A stretch of 53,510 nucleotides of DNA from an uncultured beta proteobacterium (GCA_903886975.1 CAISOB010000027.1:1-53510); one strand, 5' to 3'; numbered from the stretch's first letter, positions 16,958 to 27,300 are shown. Numbers and translations: made by a program. The notes: a model not told the origin generated them from the letters alone.

Positions 16958-19123
16958 CTATGAACGCGCCGTGCCGCGCTCGCGGCGGCGATAGCTGACG
17001 AAGGCCGGCAGCACGACCGACAGGAGGACGAGTACGCCGACCGCCAGCGGCCACAGCACCGGTTCGTTCCAGGCGCGCCGCTGCGCTTCGCGCAATGCCA
17101 CGTCGATGCGCTGGTACTTGAGACTGTTGTTGCCGACATCGGTCGGCTTGCGATTGTGCAGCCAAGCGTGGCCGAGCGTGTAACTCGTCGGATGGAAACC
17201 GAAAATCCACGGTGCGTCCTGCTGCAGCAAACGGTTCATGCGGCTGATGATCGCCAGCCTTTGCTGACCGCTGTCCATGTCCTTCATTTCGGCAAACAGC
17301 CGGTCGAATTCGGGGCTCGCATAGTTCGACGTATTTTCGCCGCCGTGCGCCACCTTGCTTTCGGCGCCGGCGAGCAGGAAGAAGAAATTTTCCGGATCGG
17401 GATAGTCGGCGTTCCAGCCGAGAAAATAGAGCTGCACCGCGCCCTTGCGCAGCTTCTCCTGAAAGCGGTTGAAATCGGTCGCGCGCACGACGAGCTGGAT
17501 GTCGAGCTTCCCGAACTGGCGCGTCAGCCAGTCGACATGGGACTTGTCGCCCATGCCGCCGCTCGTCGTGTCGAGATTGAGCACCAGCGGCGCGCCGGTT
17601 TTCGCGTCACGCCCGTCTGGCCAGCCGGCTTCGGCGAGCAGTTTTCGCGCGGCTTCGACCGGCTTGCGCTTCGCCTTGCCGTCGACCCAGTCATAGACGA
17701 CGGGATCGATGCCGGCTTCGCCCTGGCGATAGCCGAAAATTCCGGGCGGCAGCGGACTCATCGCGGCGACGCCGCGCCCGTTCATGAAGATCGAAATGAA
17801 CTCCTCCTGATCGATGGCGATCGACAGGGCTTGCCGCAGCTTGACGCTGCGCTGCTCGCCGACGCCGTCCCTGCTGCCGACCACCGGGTCGAGCATATTG
17901 AAACCCATGTAGTAGGTCGACGGGCGCACGCTGGTGAGCAAACGGATTCCCCGCTCGCGCATCTCCTCCGAGAGTTGGACGTCGCCGGAAACGTTGAGGC
18001 GCACCGCCTGGTCGAAGCTGTCCGATGATATGCCGGAAGCATCGTAATAGCCTTGCAGGAATTTATTCCAGTACGGGATGCTTTCCTTTTCGCGCGAGAA
18101 GATGGCTCGGTCGATCAGCGGCAGCGCCTTCCCGCAGTCGGCGAGCAGACCGGCGGCGCGGTCGCCGGCCTCGCCTTCGCAGGGATAGGTCTCGGCATGG
18201 AAATTGGGGTTGCGCGCGAGCACCATGCGGCTGTTCGGGTTGTTCTCGGTCAGCATGTAGGGGCCGGTGCCGACCGGATACCAGTCGAGGGTGAGGTTCT
18301 TTTCGGCCATTCCCGGCTGGCTGTAGAAGCGGTCGACCTCGCGCGGCACCGGCGCGAAGAAGGGCATCGCCAGCCAATAGACGAACTGCGGATATTTGCC
18401 GGCCAGGGTAATGCGCAGGGTGTAGCGATCGACGCGCGTGACGCCTTCGAGGGCAAAGCGGTCAAGATCGAGCCAGGTCTCCTCCGGTTGATCCTGCGCC
18501 GCGCGCTGCAGCGCCGCACCGAGTTCCTTGAGGCCGACGATGCGCCCGGCCATCATACCGAAGATCGGTGAATGCAGGCGTGGATGGGCAAGCCGTTTGA
18601 TCTCGTAAATATAATCGTCGGCGACGAGCTCGCGCGAACCGCTGTGCGCGAAGTCGGCGATCGTCGCAATGCCGCGCAGTTTGCCGCGGTCGTTGTCAAT
18701 ATAAAGCGGCTTGCCGGCGTCATCGACAGCGAAAGCCGGATGTGGCTGATACCGGATGCCCGGGCGGATACGGATTTCATAGACGCTGCGGGCAATGTCC
18801 TCGGTCGGCGCGTCGGCCGTCAGCGCCTTGCCCTTGGCATCGAAGTAGCGAGGCACCGGAACGGTGTCGGCGGTCGCCGCGATCAGCGTATAGGGGCGCT
18901 TCAAATAATGGTATTGCAGCGGCGGCTCGTAGATCTGCTCGGTGAATGTATATTCGTCCTCGGTGTAGGACTGCGCCGGATCGAGATGCTTGGGACGCTC
19001 GGTAAAGGCCGCATAAAGGATATTCTTGCCACGCTCACTGGCCGGATAGGGGTCGTTCTGCTCGCTGCTGCACGATGCAAGCAGAATGAACAGCGACAGG
19101 CAGGCCAGGCGAACAATCGTCAT
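16958..19123 (-). CDS. family 5 extracellular solute-binding lipoprotein with C-terminal membrane anchor
   Basis: A 721-residue SBP_bac_5 protein, longer than the usual 500-600. The signal peptide MTIVRLACLSLFILLASC ends in a lipobox, so Cys18 is lipidated. The body binds peptides in the periplasm, with the family stretch YPDPENFFFLLAG and a MGFNMLDP-type region. Unusually the protein ends with a second membrane segment, PLAVGVLVLLSVVLPAFV, followed by Arg-rich YRRRERG, so both ends may be membrane-held. ATG 19123 was preferred over an upstream frame extension because it begins the signal peptide. It is the first gene of the four-gene transporter operon. Confidence 0.88.
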   Translation of the reverse strand: MTIVRLACLSLFILLASCSSEQNDPYPASERGKNILYAAFTERPKHLDPAQSYTEDEYTFTEQIYEPPLQYHYLKRPYTLIAATADTVPVPRYFDAKGKALTADAPTEDIARSVYEIRIRPGIRYQPHPAFAVDDAGKPLYIDNDRGKLRGIATIADFAHSGSRELVADDYIYEIKRLAHPRLHSPIFGMMAGRIVGLKELGAALQRAAQDQPEETWLDLDRFALEGVTRVDRYTLRITLAGKYPQFVYWLAMPFFAPVPREVDRFYSQPGMAEKNLTLDWYPVGTGPYMLTENNPNSRMVLARNPNFHAETYPCEGEAGDRAAGLLADCGKALPLIDRAIFSREKESIPYWNKFLQGYYDASGISSDSFDQAVRLNVSGDVQLSEEMRERGIRLLTSVRPSTYYMGFNMLDPVVGSRDGVGEQRSVKLRQALSIAIDQEEFISIFMNGRGVAAMSPLPPGIFGYRQGEAGIDPVVYDWVDGKAKRKPVEAARKLLAEAGWPDGRDAKTGAPLVLNLDTTSGGMGDKSHVDWLTRQFGKLDIQLVVRATDFNRFQEKLRKGAVQLYFLGWNADYPDPENFFFLLAGAESKVAHGGENTSNYASPEFDRLFAEMKDMDSGQQRLAIISRMNRLLQQDAPWIFGFHPTSYTLGHAWLHNRKPTDVGNNSLKYQRIDVALREAQRRAWNEPVLWPLAVGVLVLLSVVLPAFVSYRRRERGTARS

Positions 19124-19193
19124 AAACGAAGTGTAGCGCGAAGCGCCGTTTGATGCCCTGGCTGACAGGCCATCGGGCCCGAGCAAAATCCCC

Positions 19194-19199
19194 TATAAT
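19194..19199 (+). promoter_or_regulatory. -10 box upstream of fabI
   Basis: A perfect TATAAT lies 57 bases before the fabI start. The matching -35 hexamer at 17 bases (CATCGG) is poor; a CTGACA at 19162-19167 is too far away. It is probably the fabI promoter but is only half supported. Confidence 0.45.
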
Positions 19200-19255
19200 G
19201 CGCAGCATGAGGCGCCCGCCTACAACCAATACCAATCATCCTTACCGGAGAACAC

Positions 19256-20053
19256 ATGGGATTTCTTGCAGACAAGCGCATTCTCGTCACTGGCCTGCTA
19301 TCGAAGCATTCGATCGCTTACGGTATCGCTAGGGCTTGCTATCGCGAAGGCGCGAAACTGGCCTTCACCTATCAGAACGAACGCTTTCTGGAGCGCATCA
19401 CCAAATTCGCCGGCGAATTCGACAGCACGCTGGTTTTCCCCTGCGACGTCGCGGACGACGCGCAGATCGACAAGCTCTTCACCGATCTCGCTGCCCATTG
19501 GGAAGGGCTCGACGGACTCGTCCATTCGATCGCCTATGCGCCGACCGAGGCCATCGAAGGCGACTTTCTCGACGGCATCTCGCGCGAATCCTTTCGCATC
19601 GCGCATGACGTCTCGTCCTATAGTTACCCGGCGCTGGCCAAGGCGGCCCGGCCGTTACTGCTGAAAGGCAACAAACCGGCATTGGTCGCGCTAACCTACC
19701 TCGGTGCCGAACGCACCATGCCCAACTACAACACCATGGGGCTCGCCAAGGCCAGCCTCGAAGCGGCGACGCGCTACCTGGCGTTCTGCCTCGGGCCGCA
19801 GGGCATTCGCGCCAACGCCGTTTCGGCCGGGCCGATCAAGACCCTGGCGGCATCCGGCATCGGCAACTTCGGCAAGCTCCTCGCCTACAATGCGCACAAC
19901 GCGCCCCTGCGCCGCAATATCACCATCGAAGAAGTCGGCAACGCCGTCGCCTTCATCCTCTCGGATCTCGCCAGCGGCATCACCGGCGAAATCATGTACG
20001 TCGACGGCGGTTTGAACACCACTGCGCTCGGTAACGCCGATCCGCTGCCGTAA
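19256..20053 (+). CDS. fabI: enoyl-[acyl-carrier-protein] reductase (NADH)
   Basis: A 265-residue FabI, the last reductase of each type II fatty-acid elongation cycle. It starts with the [13 protein letters not shown] nucleotide strand and has the FabI-specific catalytic triad: Tyr148 and Tyr158 spaced by ten, and Lys165 in [10 protein letters not shown]. The SIAYAP motif and the C-terminal GEIMYVDGG are standard. A CGGAGA ribosome site precedes the ATG. It is monocistronic, divergent from the peptide transporter and convergent with ppiD; the shared terminator starts at its stop codon. Confidence 0.96.
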   Translation: MGFLADKRILVTGLLSKHSIAYGIARACYREGAKLAFTYQNERFLERITKFAGEFDSTLVFPCDVADDAQIDKLFTDLAAHWEGLDGLVHSIAYAPTEAIEGDFLDGISRESFRIAHDVSSYSYPALAKAARPLLLKGNKPALVALTYLGAERTMPNYNTMGLAKASLEAATRYLAFCLGPQGIRANAVSAGPIKTLAASGIGNFGKLLAYNAHNAPLRRNITIEEVGNAVAFILSDLASGITGEIMYVDGGLNTTALGNADPLP

Positions 20054-20087
20054 AAAGGCCGGCGGAATCTTCGCTCATCCGCCGGCC
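20052..20087 (-). terminator. intrinsic terminator of ppiD
   Basis: A perfect 10-bp inverted repeat GGCCGGCGGA (20057-20066) and TCCGCCGGCC (20078-20087) with an 11-base loop. Read on the minus strand it is followed by five T, so it ends ppiD transcripts. It begins within the fabI stop codon; on the plus strand it lacks a T run but may still slow readthrough. Confidence 0.8.
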
Positions 20088-20107
20088 GTGATCTTCGTTT
20101 GCGCTGC

Positions 20108-22009
20108 CTACCGCTCTTTCGATTCAAGCCCCGTCTTGTTGATATCGATCTTGTAGCGCGCGCGCAACCCGGCGAGGTAAGCAGCCAGATCTTCCTGCGC
20201 GACGATTGCGCCATACTCGGCCCGCAGCCCCTTGCGCTTGTCGGCCTCCAGCGTCTCCGGGCGGTTGATCTTGACGATCTTGTAAAGCATATAGCTGCCG
20301 TCGACGCTCGTGCCGACATAAGCCGGCAGCTTCTCGACATCGGCCTTGAACAACGCCTGCATGGCGGCCGGCGGAAGCTGACCGCCTTGTAGGCGCGAAG
20401 CGCTCTTGACCAGCGACCAGGCGAGCTTGTCTTCGCCGCCCTTCTTCAACTCGGCGAGTTTGCCCTCACCGGCGTTTCTCGCCATGGCGGAAGCGTCCTG
20501 AGATTTGAGCAGCTTCTCGATATCCGCCTTTACCGTGTCGAAGGGCTTGAGGGCAGCCGGCACGAATTCAAGGACACGCGCCGAAACCAGCGTGTTGGGC
20601 GCAACCTCGACCGCTTCGGTATTGCGCTTGTTCTTGACGGCATCGTCGGAAAAGAGCGCCGCGTAGATTTTCTCGTTGGCCAGCGGCCCGAGCGTCGCCA
20701 TGTCATTGGCATTGGGCGTCTTGGGCAGCCAATTGGTGCGCTGTATCTTCAGCTTGAATTTGTCGGCAACCGGCTGCAAGCTGTCCGACTGCTCATAGAC
20801 CGTATTGGTGAAAGACTCCGCAGCCTCGGCGAATTTGCGTGCCGCCGCCTGCTGTTTCAGTTCGGTCTCTATTTCCGGCCGCGCCTCCTCAAGCGTGCGC
20901 AACTTGCCGGGCTTGATGCCGGTGAGCTTGATGATGTGATAGCCGAATTCCGATTCGAGCACGGATGAAATCTCGCCTTCCTTGAGCTTGAATACCGTGT
21001 CTTCGAAAGCCTTGACCATCATGCCGCGCGCGAAGAATCCCAAATCACCGCCCTTTTGCGCCGATCCCGGGTCCTGCGAATACTGCTTCGCCAGCTCGGC
21101 GAATTTCGCCGGCGTCTTGCGCACTTCCTTCAGCACCTCTTCGGCCTTGGCCTTGGCCGCCGCCTTGTCGGCATCGGCCTTGGCGACGATCAGGATATGG
21201 CTGGCGCGCCGCTCCTCGGGCTGCGCATAGCGGTCCTGATGGCCATCGTATGAGGCCTTGACTTCGGCATCGGAAACGGTCGTCTGGGCCAGCAGCGTAT
21301 CGAGCGACAGGACGACGTATTCGGCCTTCACCTGTTCCGGAACTTCGAAGCGCACCTTGTTATCGGCATAGAATTTCTGCAGCGCCGCTTCGTCGATCTT
21401 CACCTTGTCGGCAAACTGTTCGGGCGCAATCCGGAATTCACTGAACTGGCGCTCCTCGGACTGCAGCTTTAACATCGCGTCGGCCTGGTTCTCCGAAACG
21501 AAAGCGCTGTCGCCTATCGTTCCGACCAGTTGCTGCAGGGTCAGATCCTGGCGCAGTTTGGCTTCGAACTGCGGTTGCGAAGTGCCCTGGGAACGCAATG
21601 CCGCTTCATAGCGGTCCATCGAGAACTTGCCGTTCTCCTGCAGCGCCGGGATCCTGCTGATGAACTCGCGCAAGCTCACATCGCTGGTCTGCAGGCGATT
21701 CTTTAGCGCCTCGAGCAGCAACAGCCGCTGATCGATGAGCGAGTTGAGAACGGCAAGCCGCGCCTCGGGCGTATTCGTCATTTCCTGCTTGTAACTGGCC
21801 CCAAGTGTCCGGCGCATCTGATCCTGGCGCTCGCGCATGGCCTGCTCGAACTGGTAAGCCGTGATCTTCGTATCGCCGACGCTCGCCAGGTCGTTTCCGG
21901 CCCCGGAATTCCTGACGTAGGAATCGATGCCCCAGAAAGCGAAAGGCAAGGTGATCAGCCCAAGAAATACCTGAACGATTCTCTTGTTGTTGCGGACAGC
22001 GTCAAACAT
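20108..22009 (-). CDS. ppiD: peptidyl-prolyl cis-trans isomerase D (SurA_N/parvulin, membrane-anchored)
   Basis: A 633-residue PpiD. One inner-membrane helix (QVFLGLITLPFAFWGIDSYV, residues ~14-33) anchors it, then a SurA-type N-terminal chaperone domain, then a parvulin domain near residues 265-360 with RRASHILIVAK, GGDLGFFARG and FGYHIIKLTGI, and a long C-terminal chaperone part. It faces the periplasm at the Sec translocon and helps fold outgoing proteins. Its position after lon and hup is the conserved proteobacterial order. Here two tRNA genes are inserted between hup and ppiD. Confidence 0.93.
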   Translation of the reverse strand: MFDAVRNNKRIVQVFLGLITLPFAFWGIDSYVRNSGAGNDLASVGDTKITAYQFEQAMRERQDQMRRTLGASYKQEMTNTPEARLAVLNSLIDQRLLLLEALKNRLQTSDVSLREFISRIPALQENGKFSMDRYEAALRSQGTSQPQFEAKLRQDLTLQQLVGTIGDSAFVSENQADAMLKLQSEERQFSEFRIAPEQFADKVKIDEAALQKFYADNKVRFEVPEQVKAEYVVLSLDTLLAQTTVSDAEVKASYDGHQDRYAQPEERRASHILIVAKADADKAAAKAKAEEVLKEVRKTPAKFAELAKQYSQDPGSAQKGGDLGFFARGMMVKAFEDTVFKLKEGEISSVLESEFGYHIIKLTGIKPGKLRTLEEARPEIETELKQQAAARKFAEAAESFTNTVYEQSDSLQPVADKFKLKIQRTNWLPKTPNANDMATLGPLANEKIYAALFSDDAVKNKRNTEAVEVAPNTLVSARVLEFVPAALKPFDTVKADIEKLLKSQDASAMARNAGEGKLAELKKGGEDKLAWSLVKSASRLQGGQLPPAAMQALFKADVEKLPAYVGTSVDGSYMLYKIVKINRPETLEADKRKGLRAEYGAIVAQEDLAAYLAGLRARYKIDINKTGLESKER

Positions 22010-22079
22010 GATGATGGCTCGTTAAAGTGACAGTTTGCAGCAAAAACAAAAAGGCGAACTTGCGTTCGCCTTCCGGTAG

Positions 22080-22156
22080 TGGCGGAGTGGACGGGACTCG
22101 AACCCGCGACCCCCGGCGTGACAGGCCGGTATTCTAACCAACTGAACTACCACTCC
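22080..22156 (-). tRNA. tRNA-Asp (GTC)
   Basis: On the minus strand a 77-base cloverleaf can be drawn: acceptor GGAGTGG/CCACTCC, D arm with AGTTGGTTA, anticodon loop CTGTCAC reading GTC, variable loop and TTCGAGT T-loop. The 3' CCA is encoded. It lies 59 bases after tRNA-Val and just upstream of ppiD. Confidence 0.96.
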
Positions 22157-22215
22157 GGGGCAGCGCGCGGGATACCGTGATACCCCGCGTATCTTCAGTA
22201 CGAGCGCATTCCTTC

Positions 22216-22291
22216 TGGTGGGTGCTGACGGGCTCGAACCGCCGACATCCAGCTTGTAAGGCTAGCGCTCTACCAACTGAGCTAAGCACCC
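22216..22291 (-). tRNA. tRNA-Val (TAC)
   Basis: A 76-base tRNA on the minus strand: acceptor GGGTGCT/AGCACCC, D arm GCTCAGTTGGTAGAGC, anticodon loop CTTACAA with TAC, T arm GGCGGTTCGAGCCCGTC, and encoded CCA. It starts only 26 bases after the HU stop, without a visible promoter, so it is probably co-transcribed with hup. Confidence 0.96.
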
Positions 22292-22317
22292 ATACCGCAG
22301 TTGAAGCGCAAGGCCGC

Positions 22318-22590
22318 TTAGTTTACAGCATCCTTGAGACCTTTACCAGCGCGGAACTTCGGCACCTTCGCTGCCTTGATCTTGATCGCGGCGCCGGTGC
22401 GCGGATTACGGCCGCTGCGCGCAGCGCGCTTGCCGACGTAGAAGGTTCCGAAACCAACCAGGGTAACCATGCTGCCCTTTTTCAGAGAAGCCTTCACCGC
22501 CGCGATGCTCGCGTCCAGTGCACGGCCGGCAGCCGCCTTCGACAGATCAGCGGACTTGGCGATTTGATCAATCAGCTCAGATTTGTTCAC
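22318..22590 (-). CDS. hupB: HU-family DNA-binding protein
   Basis: A 90-residue histone-like HU protein with the full length and motifs of the family: [11 protein letters not shown] start, VTLVGFGTF hinge and the arm motif GRNPRTG. It bends and compacts DNA as a dimer. The start codon is GTG, preceded by a GGGGG-containing ribosome site. It sits between lon and the two tRNA genes in the conserved lon-hup-ppiD order. A strong promoter with an internal inverted repeat lies 59 bases upstream. Confidence 0.95.
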   Translation of the reverse strand: MNKSELIDQIAKSADLSKAAAGRALDASIAAVKASLKKGSMVTLVGFGTFYVGKRAARSGRNPRTGAAIKIKAAKVPKFRAGKGLKDAVN

Positions 22591-22648
22591 GTGTGACCCC
22601 CTTCGATCGTTATTAAGAAAACGGAAAAATACGAAGACTTGCAGATGT

Positions 22649-22678
22649 CTTATAACAAGGCGGAAAACCTTGTGTCAA
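22649..22678 (-). promoter_or_regulatory. strong sigma-70 promoter of hup with an internal inverted repeat
   Basis: Reading the minus strand, TTGACA (22673-22678) and TATAAG (22649-22654) are 18 bases apart. The spacer holds a perfect inverted repeat ACAAGG-N7-CCTTGT (22655-22673), which touches the -35 box and could be an operator. Confidence 0.75.
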
Positions 22679-22707
22679 GCGGATTTTGGAGGATTTGACG
22701 CGGCCTG

Positions 22708-22747
22708 AAAAAAGCGCCGTCATGCCGGAGGACTTGCCGCCGGCATG
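22708..22747 (-). terminator. candidate intrinsic terminator of lon
   Basis: On the minus strand, 13 bases after the lon stop, the stem CATGCCGG/CCGGCATG (8 bp, 11-base loop) is followed by seven bases and then TTTTTT at 22713-22708. The gap between stem and T run makes it less than ideal. Confidence 0.55.
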
Positions 22748-22759
22748 TTTGGCATTGAA

Positions 22760-25174
22760 TCAATGAGTAACGATGGATTGTGCAGAACCGTTCTCGGCTG
22801 CCGCGCCGACAGCCGCCGCAACGTCCACATCGGCAAGGGCTTGCGGCGGGCGTTCAAGTGCAAGTTCGAGCACCTGATCGATCCACCTGACCGGAATGAT
22901 TTCGAGCCGGTTCTTGATGTTGTCGGGCATCTCGGCGAGATCCCTGACGTTCTCCTGCGGGATCAGCACGCGCGCGAGGCCACCGCGCACGGCGGCGAGC
23001 AGTTTCTCCTTGAGACCGCCGATCGGCAAGACTTCTCCACGCAGCGTGATTTCTCCCGTCATCGCCACATCGCAGCACACCGGGATACCGGTCAATACCG
23101 ACACCAGCGCAGTGCAAATGCCGACGCCGGCCGATGGGCCGTCCTTCGGGATCGCGCCTTCGGGCAAGTGAATATGGATGTCGCTCTTCTGATAAAAGTC
23201 TTCGGCGATGCCGAGCGAGCGCGAGCGCTTCCTGACCACTGACAGGGCGGCTTGCACCGATTCCTGCATCACCTCGCCGAGCTTGCCGGTGGTGATCGTC
23301 TTGCCCTTGCCCGGCAGCACGACCGCTTCGATCGTCAGCAACTCGCCGCCGACTTCAGTCCACGCGAGGCCAGTGACTTGCCCGATCTGGTTTTCGCGTT
23401 CGGCCATGCCGAAATTGAAGCGCCGCACGCCGAGAAACTTGTCGAGATTGCGCGAGCTTACCGCGAGCCGCTTCTGGCTCTTCTTGAGCAGCAGCGATTT
23501 GACCACCTTGCGGCAGATCTTCGAGATATCGCGCTCGAGCGAACGCACGCCGGCTTCGCGCGTGTAGTAGCGAACGATGTCGCGCAGCGCGCTCTCGGCG
23601 ACGGTGAGCTCGGTCTTCTTCAGCCCGTTGTTCTTCATCTGCTTGGGCAGCAGATAACGCCGGGCGATGTTGATCTTCTCGTCCTCGGTATAACCCGAGA
23701 GGCGGATCACTTCCATGCGGTCGAGCAGCGGCGCCGGAATGTTCATGGTGTTCGCGGTGGCCACGAACATCACTTCCGAGAGGTCGTATTCAACTTCGAC
23801 GTAGTGATCGACGAAGGTCGAGTTCTGCTCGGGATCGAGCACCTCGAGCAGCGCCGAACTCGGGTCGCCGCGGAAGTCCTGGCCCATCTTGTCGACTTCG
23901 TCGAGCAGGAAGAGCGGGTTCTTGACCGCGACGCGCGTCATGTTCTGCAGGATCTTGCCCGGCATCGAACCGATGTAGGTGCGCCGGTGGCCGCGAATTT
24001 CGGCTTCGTCGCGCACGCCGCCAAGGCTCATGCGGATGAACTTGCGGCCGGTCGCGCTGGCGATCGACTGGCCGAGCGAAGTCTTGCCGACACCCGGAGG
24101 GCCGACGAGGCAAAGTATCGGCGCCTTGAGCCGGTCGACGCGCTGTTGCACGGCGAGATACTCGATGATGCGTTCCTTGACTTTTTCCAGGCCCCAGTGG
24201 TCGCGATCGAGGATCTTGCCGGCTTCGGCAAGGTCCTTGCTGATGCGCGTCTTCTTGCGCCACGGCAATCCGATCAGCGTATCGATGAAATTGCGCACGA
24301 CAGTCGCTTCGGCCGACATCGGCGACATCAGCTTGAGCTTCTTGAGTTCCGACTGCGCCTTGAGCAGGCCTTCCTTGCTCATGCCGGCAGCTTTGATCTT
24401 CTTTTCCAGATCCTCGAGGTCCGCGCCGTCTTCGCCCTCGCCGAGTTCCTTCTGGATCGCCTTGACCTGTTCGTTGAGGTAATACTCGCGCTGGCTCTTC
24501 TCCATCTGACGCTTGACACGGCCGCGGATGCGCTTTTCGACCTGCAGGATGTCGATTTCGGTTTCGAGTTGCGAGAGCAGCCGTTCGATGCGCGGGCGGA
24601 TCTCGAACATCTCGAGCACTTCCTGTTTCTGTTCGAGCTTGAGCGGCAGGTGCGCCGCAATGGTGTCGGCCAGACGGCCGGCTTCCTCGATGCTGGCGAT
24701 CGAGGTCAGGATTTCCGGCGGAATCTTCTTGTTCAGCTTGACGTACTGGTCGAACTGCGAAATCACCGCGCGGCGCAGCGCTTCGACCTCATGATCGACA
24801 CCGTCCTCGACGTCCAGCGCACGCGCCACGGCGACGAACATGTCGTCGCGCGTTTCGATCGCGTCGACTTGCGCGCGCTGCGTTCCCTCGACCAGAACCT
24901 TGACTGTGCCGTCAGGCAACTTGAGCATTTGCAAAATATTGGCGACGCAGCCGATGCTGTAGAGATCGTCGGCCTCGGGCTCGTCCTTGACCGCCGACTT
25001 CTGCGCCACGAGCAGGATGCCTTTGCCGGCTTCCATCGCGACTTCAAGCGCCTTGATCGATTTCGGACGCCCGACGAAAAGCGGAATCACCATGTGCGGG
25101 AATACAACCACGTCGCGCAGCGGCAGCAGCGGCAGTTCAATGGATTCGGCGGGCAGGGAAAGATTGGTGGACAT
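22760..25174 (-). CDS. lon: ATP-dependent protease Lon
   Basis: An 804-residue Lon, the usual length. Order: N-terminal LON substrate domain ([18 protein letters not shown]), coiled-coil region around residues 190-290, AAA+ module with Walker [10 protein letters not shown] and Walker [13 protein letters not shown], and the C-terminal serine-lysine protease with Ser in DGPSAGVGI and Lys in [10 protein letters not shown]. It degrades misfolded and regulatory proteins in the cytoplasm. The gene has its own near-consensus heat-shock promoter directly upstream and follows clpX. Confidence 0.97.
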   Translation of the reverse strand: MSTNLSLPAESIELPLLPLRDVVVFPHMVIPLFVGRPKSIKALEVAMEAGKGILLVAQKSAVKDEPEADDLYSIGCVANILQMLKLPDGTVKVLVEGTQRAQVDAIETRDDMFVAVARALDVEDGVDHEVEALRRAVISQFDQYVKLNKKIPPEILTSIASIEEAGRLADTIAAHLPLKLEQKQEVLEMFEIRPRIERLLSQLETEIDILQVEKRIRGRVKRQMEKSQREYYLNEQVKAIQKELGEGEDGADLEDLEKKIKAAGMSKEGLLKAQSELKKLKLMSPMSAEATVVRNFIDTLIGLPWRKKTRISKDLAEAGKILDRDHWGLEKVKERIIEYLAVQQRVDRLKAPILCLVGPPGVGKTSLGQSIASATGRKFIRMSLGGVRDEAEIRGHRRTYIGSMPGKILQNMTRVAVKNPLFLLDEVDKMGQDFRGDPSSALLEVLDPEQNSTFVDHYVEVEYDLSEVMFVATANTMNIPAPLLDRMEVIRLSGYTEDEKINIARRYLLPKQMKNNGLKKTELTVAESALRDIVRYYTREAGVRSLERDISKICRKVVKSLLLKKSQKRLAVSSRNLDKFLGVRRFNFGMAERENQIGQVTGLAWTEVGGELLTIEAVVLPGKGKTITTGKLGEVMQESVQAALSVVRKRSRSLGIAEDFYQKSDIHIHLPEGAIPKDGPSAGVGICTALVSVLTGIPVCCDVAMTGEITLRGEVLPIGGLKEKLLAAVRGGLARVLIPQENVRDLAEMPDNIKNRLEIIPVRWIDQVLELALERPPQALADVDVAAAVGAAAENGSAQSIVTH

Positions 25175-25206
25175 GATTGTCTCTATAGGTAAGCATACAG
25201 CCCCCC

Positions 25207-25234
25207 AGATGGGGTCATACAGCCGTATTTCAAG
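25207..25234 (-). promoter_or_regulatory. sigma-32 heat-shock promoter of lon
   Basis: On the minus strand CTTGAAA (25234-25228) and CCCCATCT (25214-25207) are separated by 13 bases, matching the RpoH consensus CTTGAAA-N(11-16)-CCCCATNT at every defined position. It lies 33 bases before the lon start, leaving a short leader. Confidence 0.88.
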
Positions 25235-25290
25235 CGACTCGCGGCAGCCAGGCCGCCGCGCAAATCAATTCTATGCTATTCGCATTTCGG

Positions 25291-26562
25291 TCAATTGGCG
25301 CCCGCGACCTTCGGCTGATCGGCGTAAATCAGGATCGGCTTGGCATCGCTGCTGATCATGTTTTCGTCGATGACCACTTTTGAGACATTCTCCATGCCCG
25401 GAAGTTCGTACATCGTGTCGAGCAGCACTGACTCGAGAATCGAGCGCAGGCCGCGCGCGCCGGTCTTGCGTTCGCGCGCACGCTTGGCGATCGCGGTCAT
25501 CGCCGCCGGACGGATTTCGAGCTCGACGCCTTCCATTGAAAAGAGCTTCTGGTACTGCTTGACGAGCGCGTTCTTCGGTTCGATCAGAATCTGCACCAAG
25601 GCCTCGCTGGAGAGTTCCTCAAGCGTGGCGATCACCGGCAAACGGCCGATAAGTTCGGGAATCAGCCCGAATTTGATCAGATCTTCGGGCTCGACGGTGC
25701 GCAAGATCTCGCCGATCGCCTTCTTGTCGTCCTTGCTTTTCACTTCGGCGCCAAAACCCATGCCACCGCTCTCGGAGCGGTTGCGGATGACCTTTTCGAG
25801 ACCGTCGAAAGCGCCGCCGCAGACAAAGAGAATGTTCGTCGTATCGACCTGCACGAAGTCCTGGTTCGGATGCTTGCGCCCGCCCTGCGGCGGAACCGAA
25901 GCGACGGTCCCTTCGATCAGCTTCAAGAGCGCCTGCTGCACACCCTCGCCCGACACATCGCGGGTAATCGAAGGGTTGTCCGACTTGCGCGAGATCTTGT
26001 CGATTTCGTCGATGTAGACGATGCCCTGCTGCGCCTTGTCGGTGTCATATTCGCACTTCTGCAGCAGCTTCTGGATGATGTTTTCGACGTCCTCGCCGAC
26101 GTAACCGGCTTCGGTCAGCGTCGTCGCATCGGCCATCACGAAGGGCACGTTGAGCATCCGCGCCAATGTCTGCGCGAGCAAGGTCTTGCCCGAACCCGTC
26201 GGTCCGATCAGCAGGATGTTGCTCTTCGCCAGTTCGACGTCGTCGCTGCCCTTGCCGAAATGGCGCAGGCGCTTGTAATGGTTGTACACCGCCACCGACA
26301 AAATGCGCTTGGCCGTCTCCTGGCCGATCACATACTGATCGAGCAGCGCCGAAATTTCCTTCGGCGTCGGCAAATCGCTCTTGGCAACCTTGCCTCCAGT
26401 ATCGGCGGAAATCTCGTCACGGACGATATCGTTGCACAGCTCGATGCACTCATCGCAGATGAACACGGACGGGCCGGCGATGAGCTTCTTCACTTCATGC
26501 TGGCTCTTGCCGCAGAACGAGCAATAGAGCAATTTTTCGTTGCCGGTCTTCTTTTCCGCCAT
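25291..26562 (-). CDS. clpX: ATP-dependent Clp protease ATP-binding subunit ClpX
   Basis: A 423-residue ClpX. The N-terminal zinc domain has CSFCG and CDECIELC, giving four Cys ligands. Then Walker [13 protein letters not shown], Walker [11 protein letters not shown], and the ClpP-docking IGF-type loop region in the long C-terminal part of the AAA+ domain (GFGAEV neighbourhood). It unfolds tagged proteins and feeds ClpP. It follows clpP by 69 bases and precedes lon in the conserved cluster. Confidence 0.97.
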   Translation of the reverse strand: MAEKKTGNEKLLYCSFCGKSQHEVKKLIAGPSVFICDECIELCNDIVRDEISADTGGKVAKSDLPTPKEISALLDQYVIGQETAKRILSVAVYNHYKRLRHFGKGSDDVELAKSNILLIGPTGSGKTLLAQTLARMLNVPFVMADATTLTEAGYVGEDVENIIQKLLQKCEYDTDKAQQGIVYIDEIDKISRKSDNPSITRDVSGEGVQQALLKLIEGTVASVPPQGGRKHPNQDFVQVDTTNILFVCGGAFDGLEKVIRNRSESGGMGFGAEVKSKDDKKAIGEILRTVEPEDLIKFGLIPELIGRLPVIATLEELSSEALVQILIEPKNALVKQYQKLFSMEGVELEIRPAAMTAIAKRARERKTGARGLRSILESVLLDTMYELPGMENVSKVVIDENMISSDAKPILIYADQPKVAGAN

Positions 26563-26631
26563 TTCGGCTTACCTCATTTCATGTGGCGCTGATCCAATCG
26601 GCGAATCAACAGTCGATCCGCCGCCTTGCGC

Positions 26632-27300
26632 TTACGGCGTTTCGCGATTGACCAGCACCTTGTCGATCAAGCCGTATGCTGTCGCTTCCTGCGCCGAAAG
26701 GAAATTGTCCCGGTCGGTGTCGCGCTCGATGCGCTCGACCGGCTGGCCGGTGTGGAAAGCCATGATTTCGTTGAGCTTGGCGCGCAGCGAGAGGATCTCC
26801 TTGGCGTGTATGGCGATATCCGAGGCCTGGCCCTGAAAACCGCCCATCGGCTGGTGGATCATCACGCGCGAATTGGGCAGCGCGAAGCGCTTGCCCTTGG
26901 CCCCGGCGGCCAGCAGGAACGCGCCCATCGAAGCGGCCTGGCCCATGCACAGCGTCGACACGTCCGGCTTGATGAACTGCATCGTGTCGTAAATCGACAT
27001 CCCGGCCGTCACCGCGCCGCCCGGCGAGTTGATATAGAAATGAATATCCTTGTCAGGATTGTCGGCTTCGAGGAAGAGCAACTGCGCGACGACCAGATTG
27101 GCCGTCATGTCGTTGACCGGGCCGATCAGGAAAACGACGCGCTCCTTGAGCAGGCGCGAGTAGATGTCGTAAGCGCGCTCGCCACGACCGCTCTGCTCGA
27201 TGACCATCGGCACCATGCCGAGGGCCTGCGGATTCCATTCGGCGCTGCTGTGGCCGACGCTTTGGCCAACACTCGCGTCAAAATTTCGATCAAGACTCAT
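26632..27300 (-). CDS. clpP: ATP-dependent Clp protease proteolytic subunit ClpP
   Basis: A 222-residue serine protease with the ClpP triad: Ser in [11 protein letters not shown], His in VMIHQPMGG, and Asp in the [10 protein letters not shown] region typical of the family. The N-terminal ~20 residues are a likely propeptide ([16 protein letters not shown]). It forms the double-heptamer chamber working with ClpX. It lies 44 bases after tig and is probably transcribed with it from the tRNA-Leu promoter or one inside tig. Confidence 0.97.
   Translation of the reverse strand: MSLDRNFDASVGQSVGHSSAEWNPQALGMVPMVIEQSGRGERAYDIYSRLLKERVVFLIGPVNDMTANLVVAQLLFLEADNPDKDIHFYINSPGGAVTAGMSIYDTMQFIKPDVSTLCMGQAASMGAFLLAAGAKGKRFALPNSRVMIHQPMGGFQGQASDIAIHAKEILSLRAKLNEIMAFHTGQPVERIERDTDRDNFLSAQEATAYGLIDKVLVNRETP

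Noticed and set aside
23252..25192. A 646-codon open frame on the plus strand across lon.
   Set aside because: It is antisense to lon, composed of residues expected from the GC-rich complement, with no ribosome site or family match.
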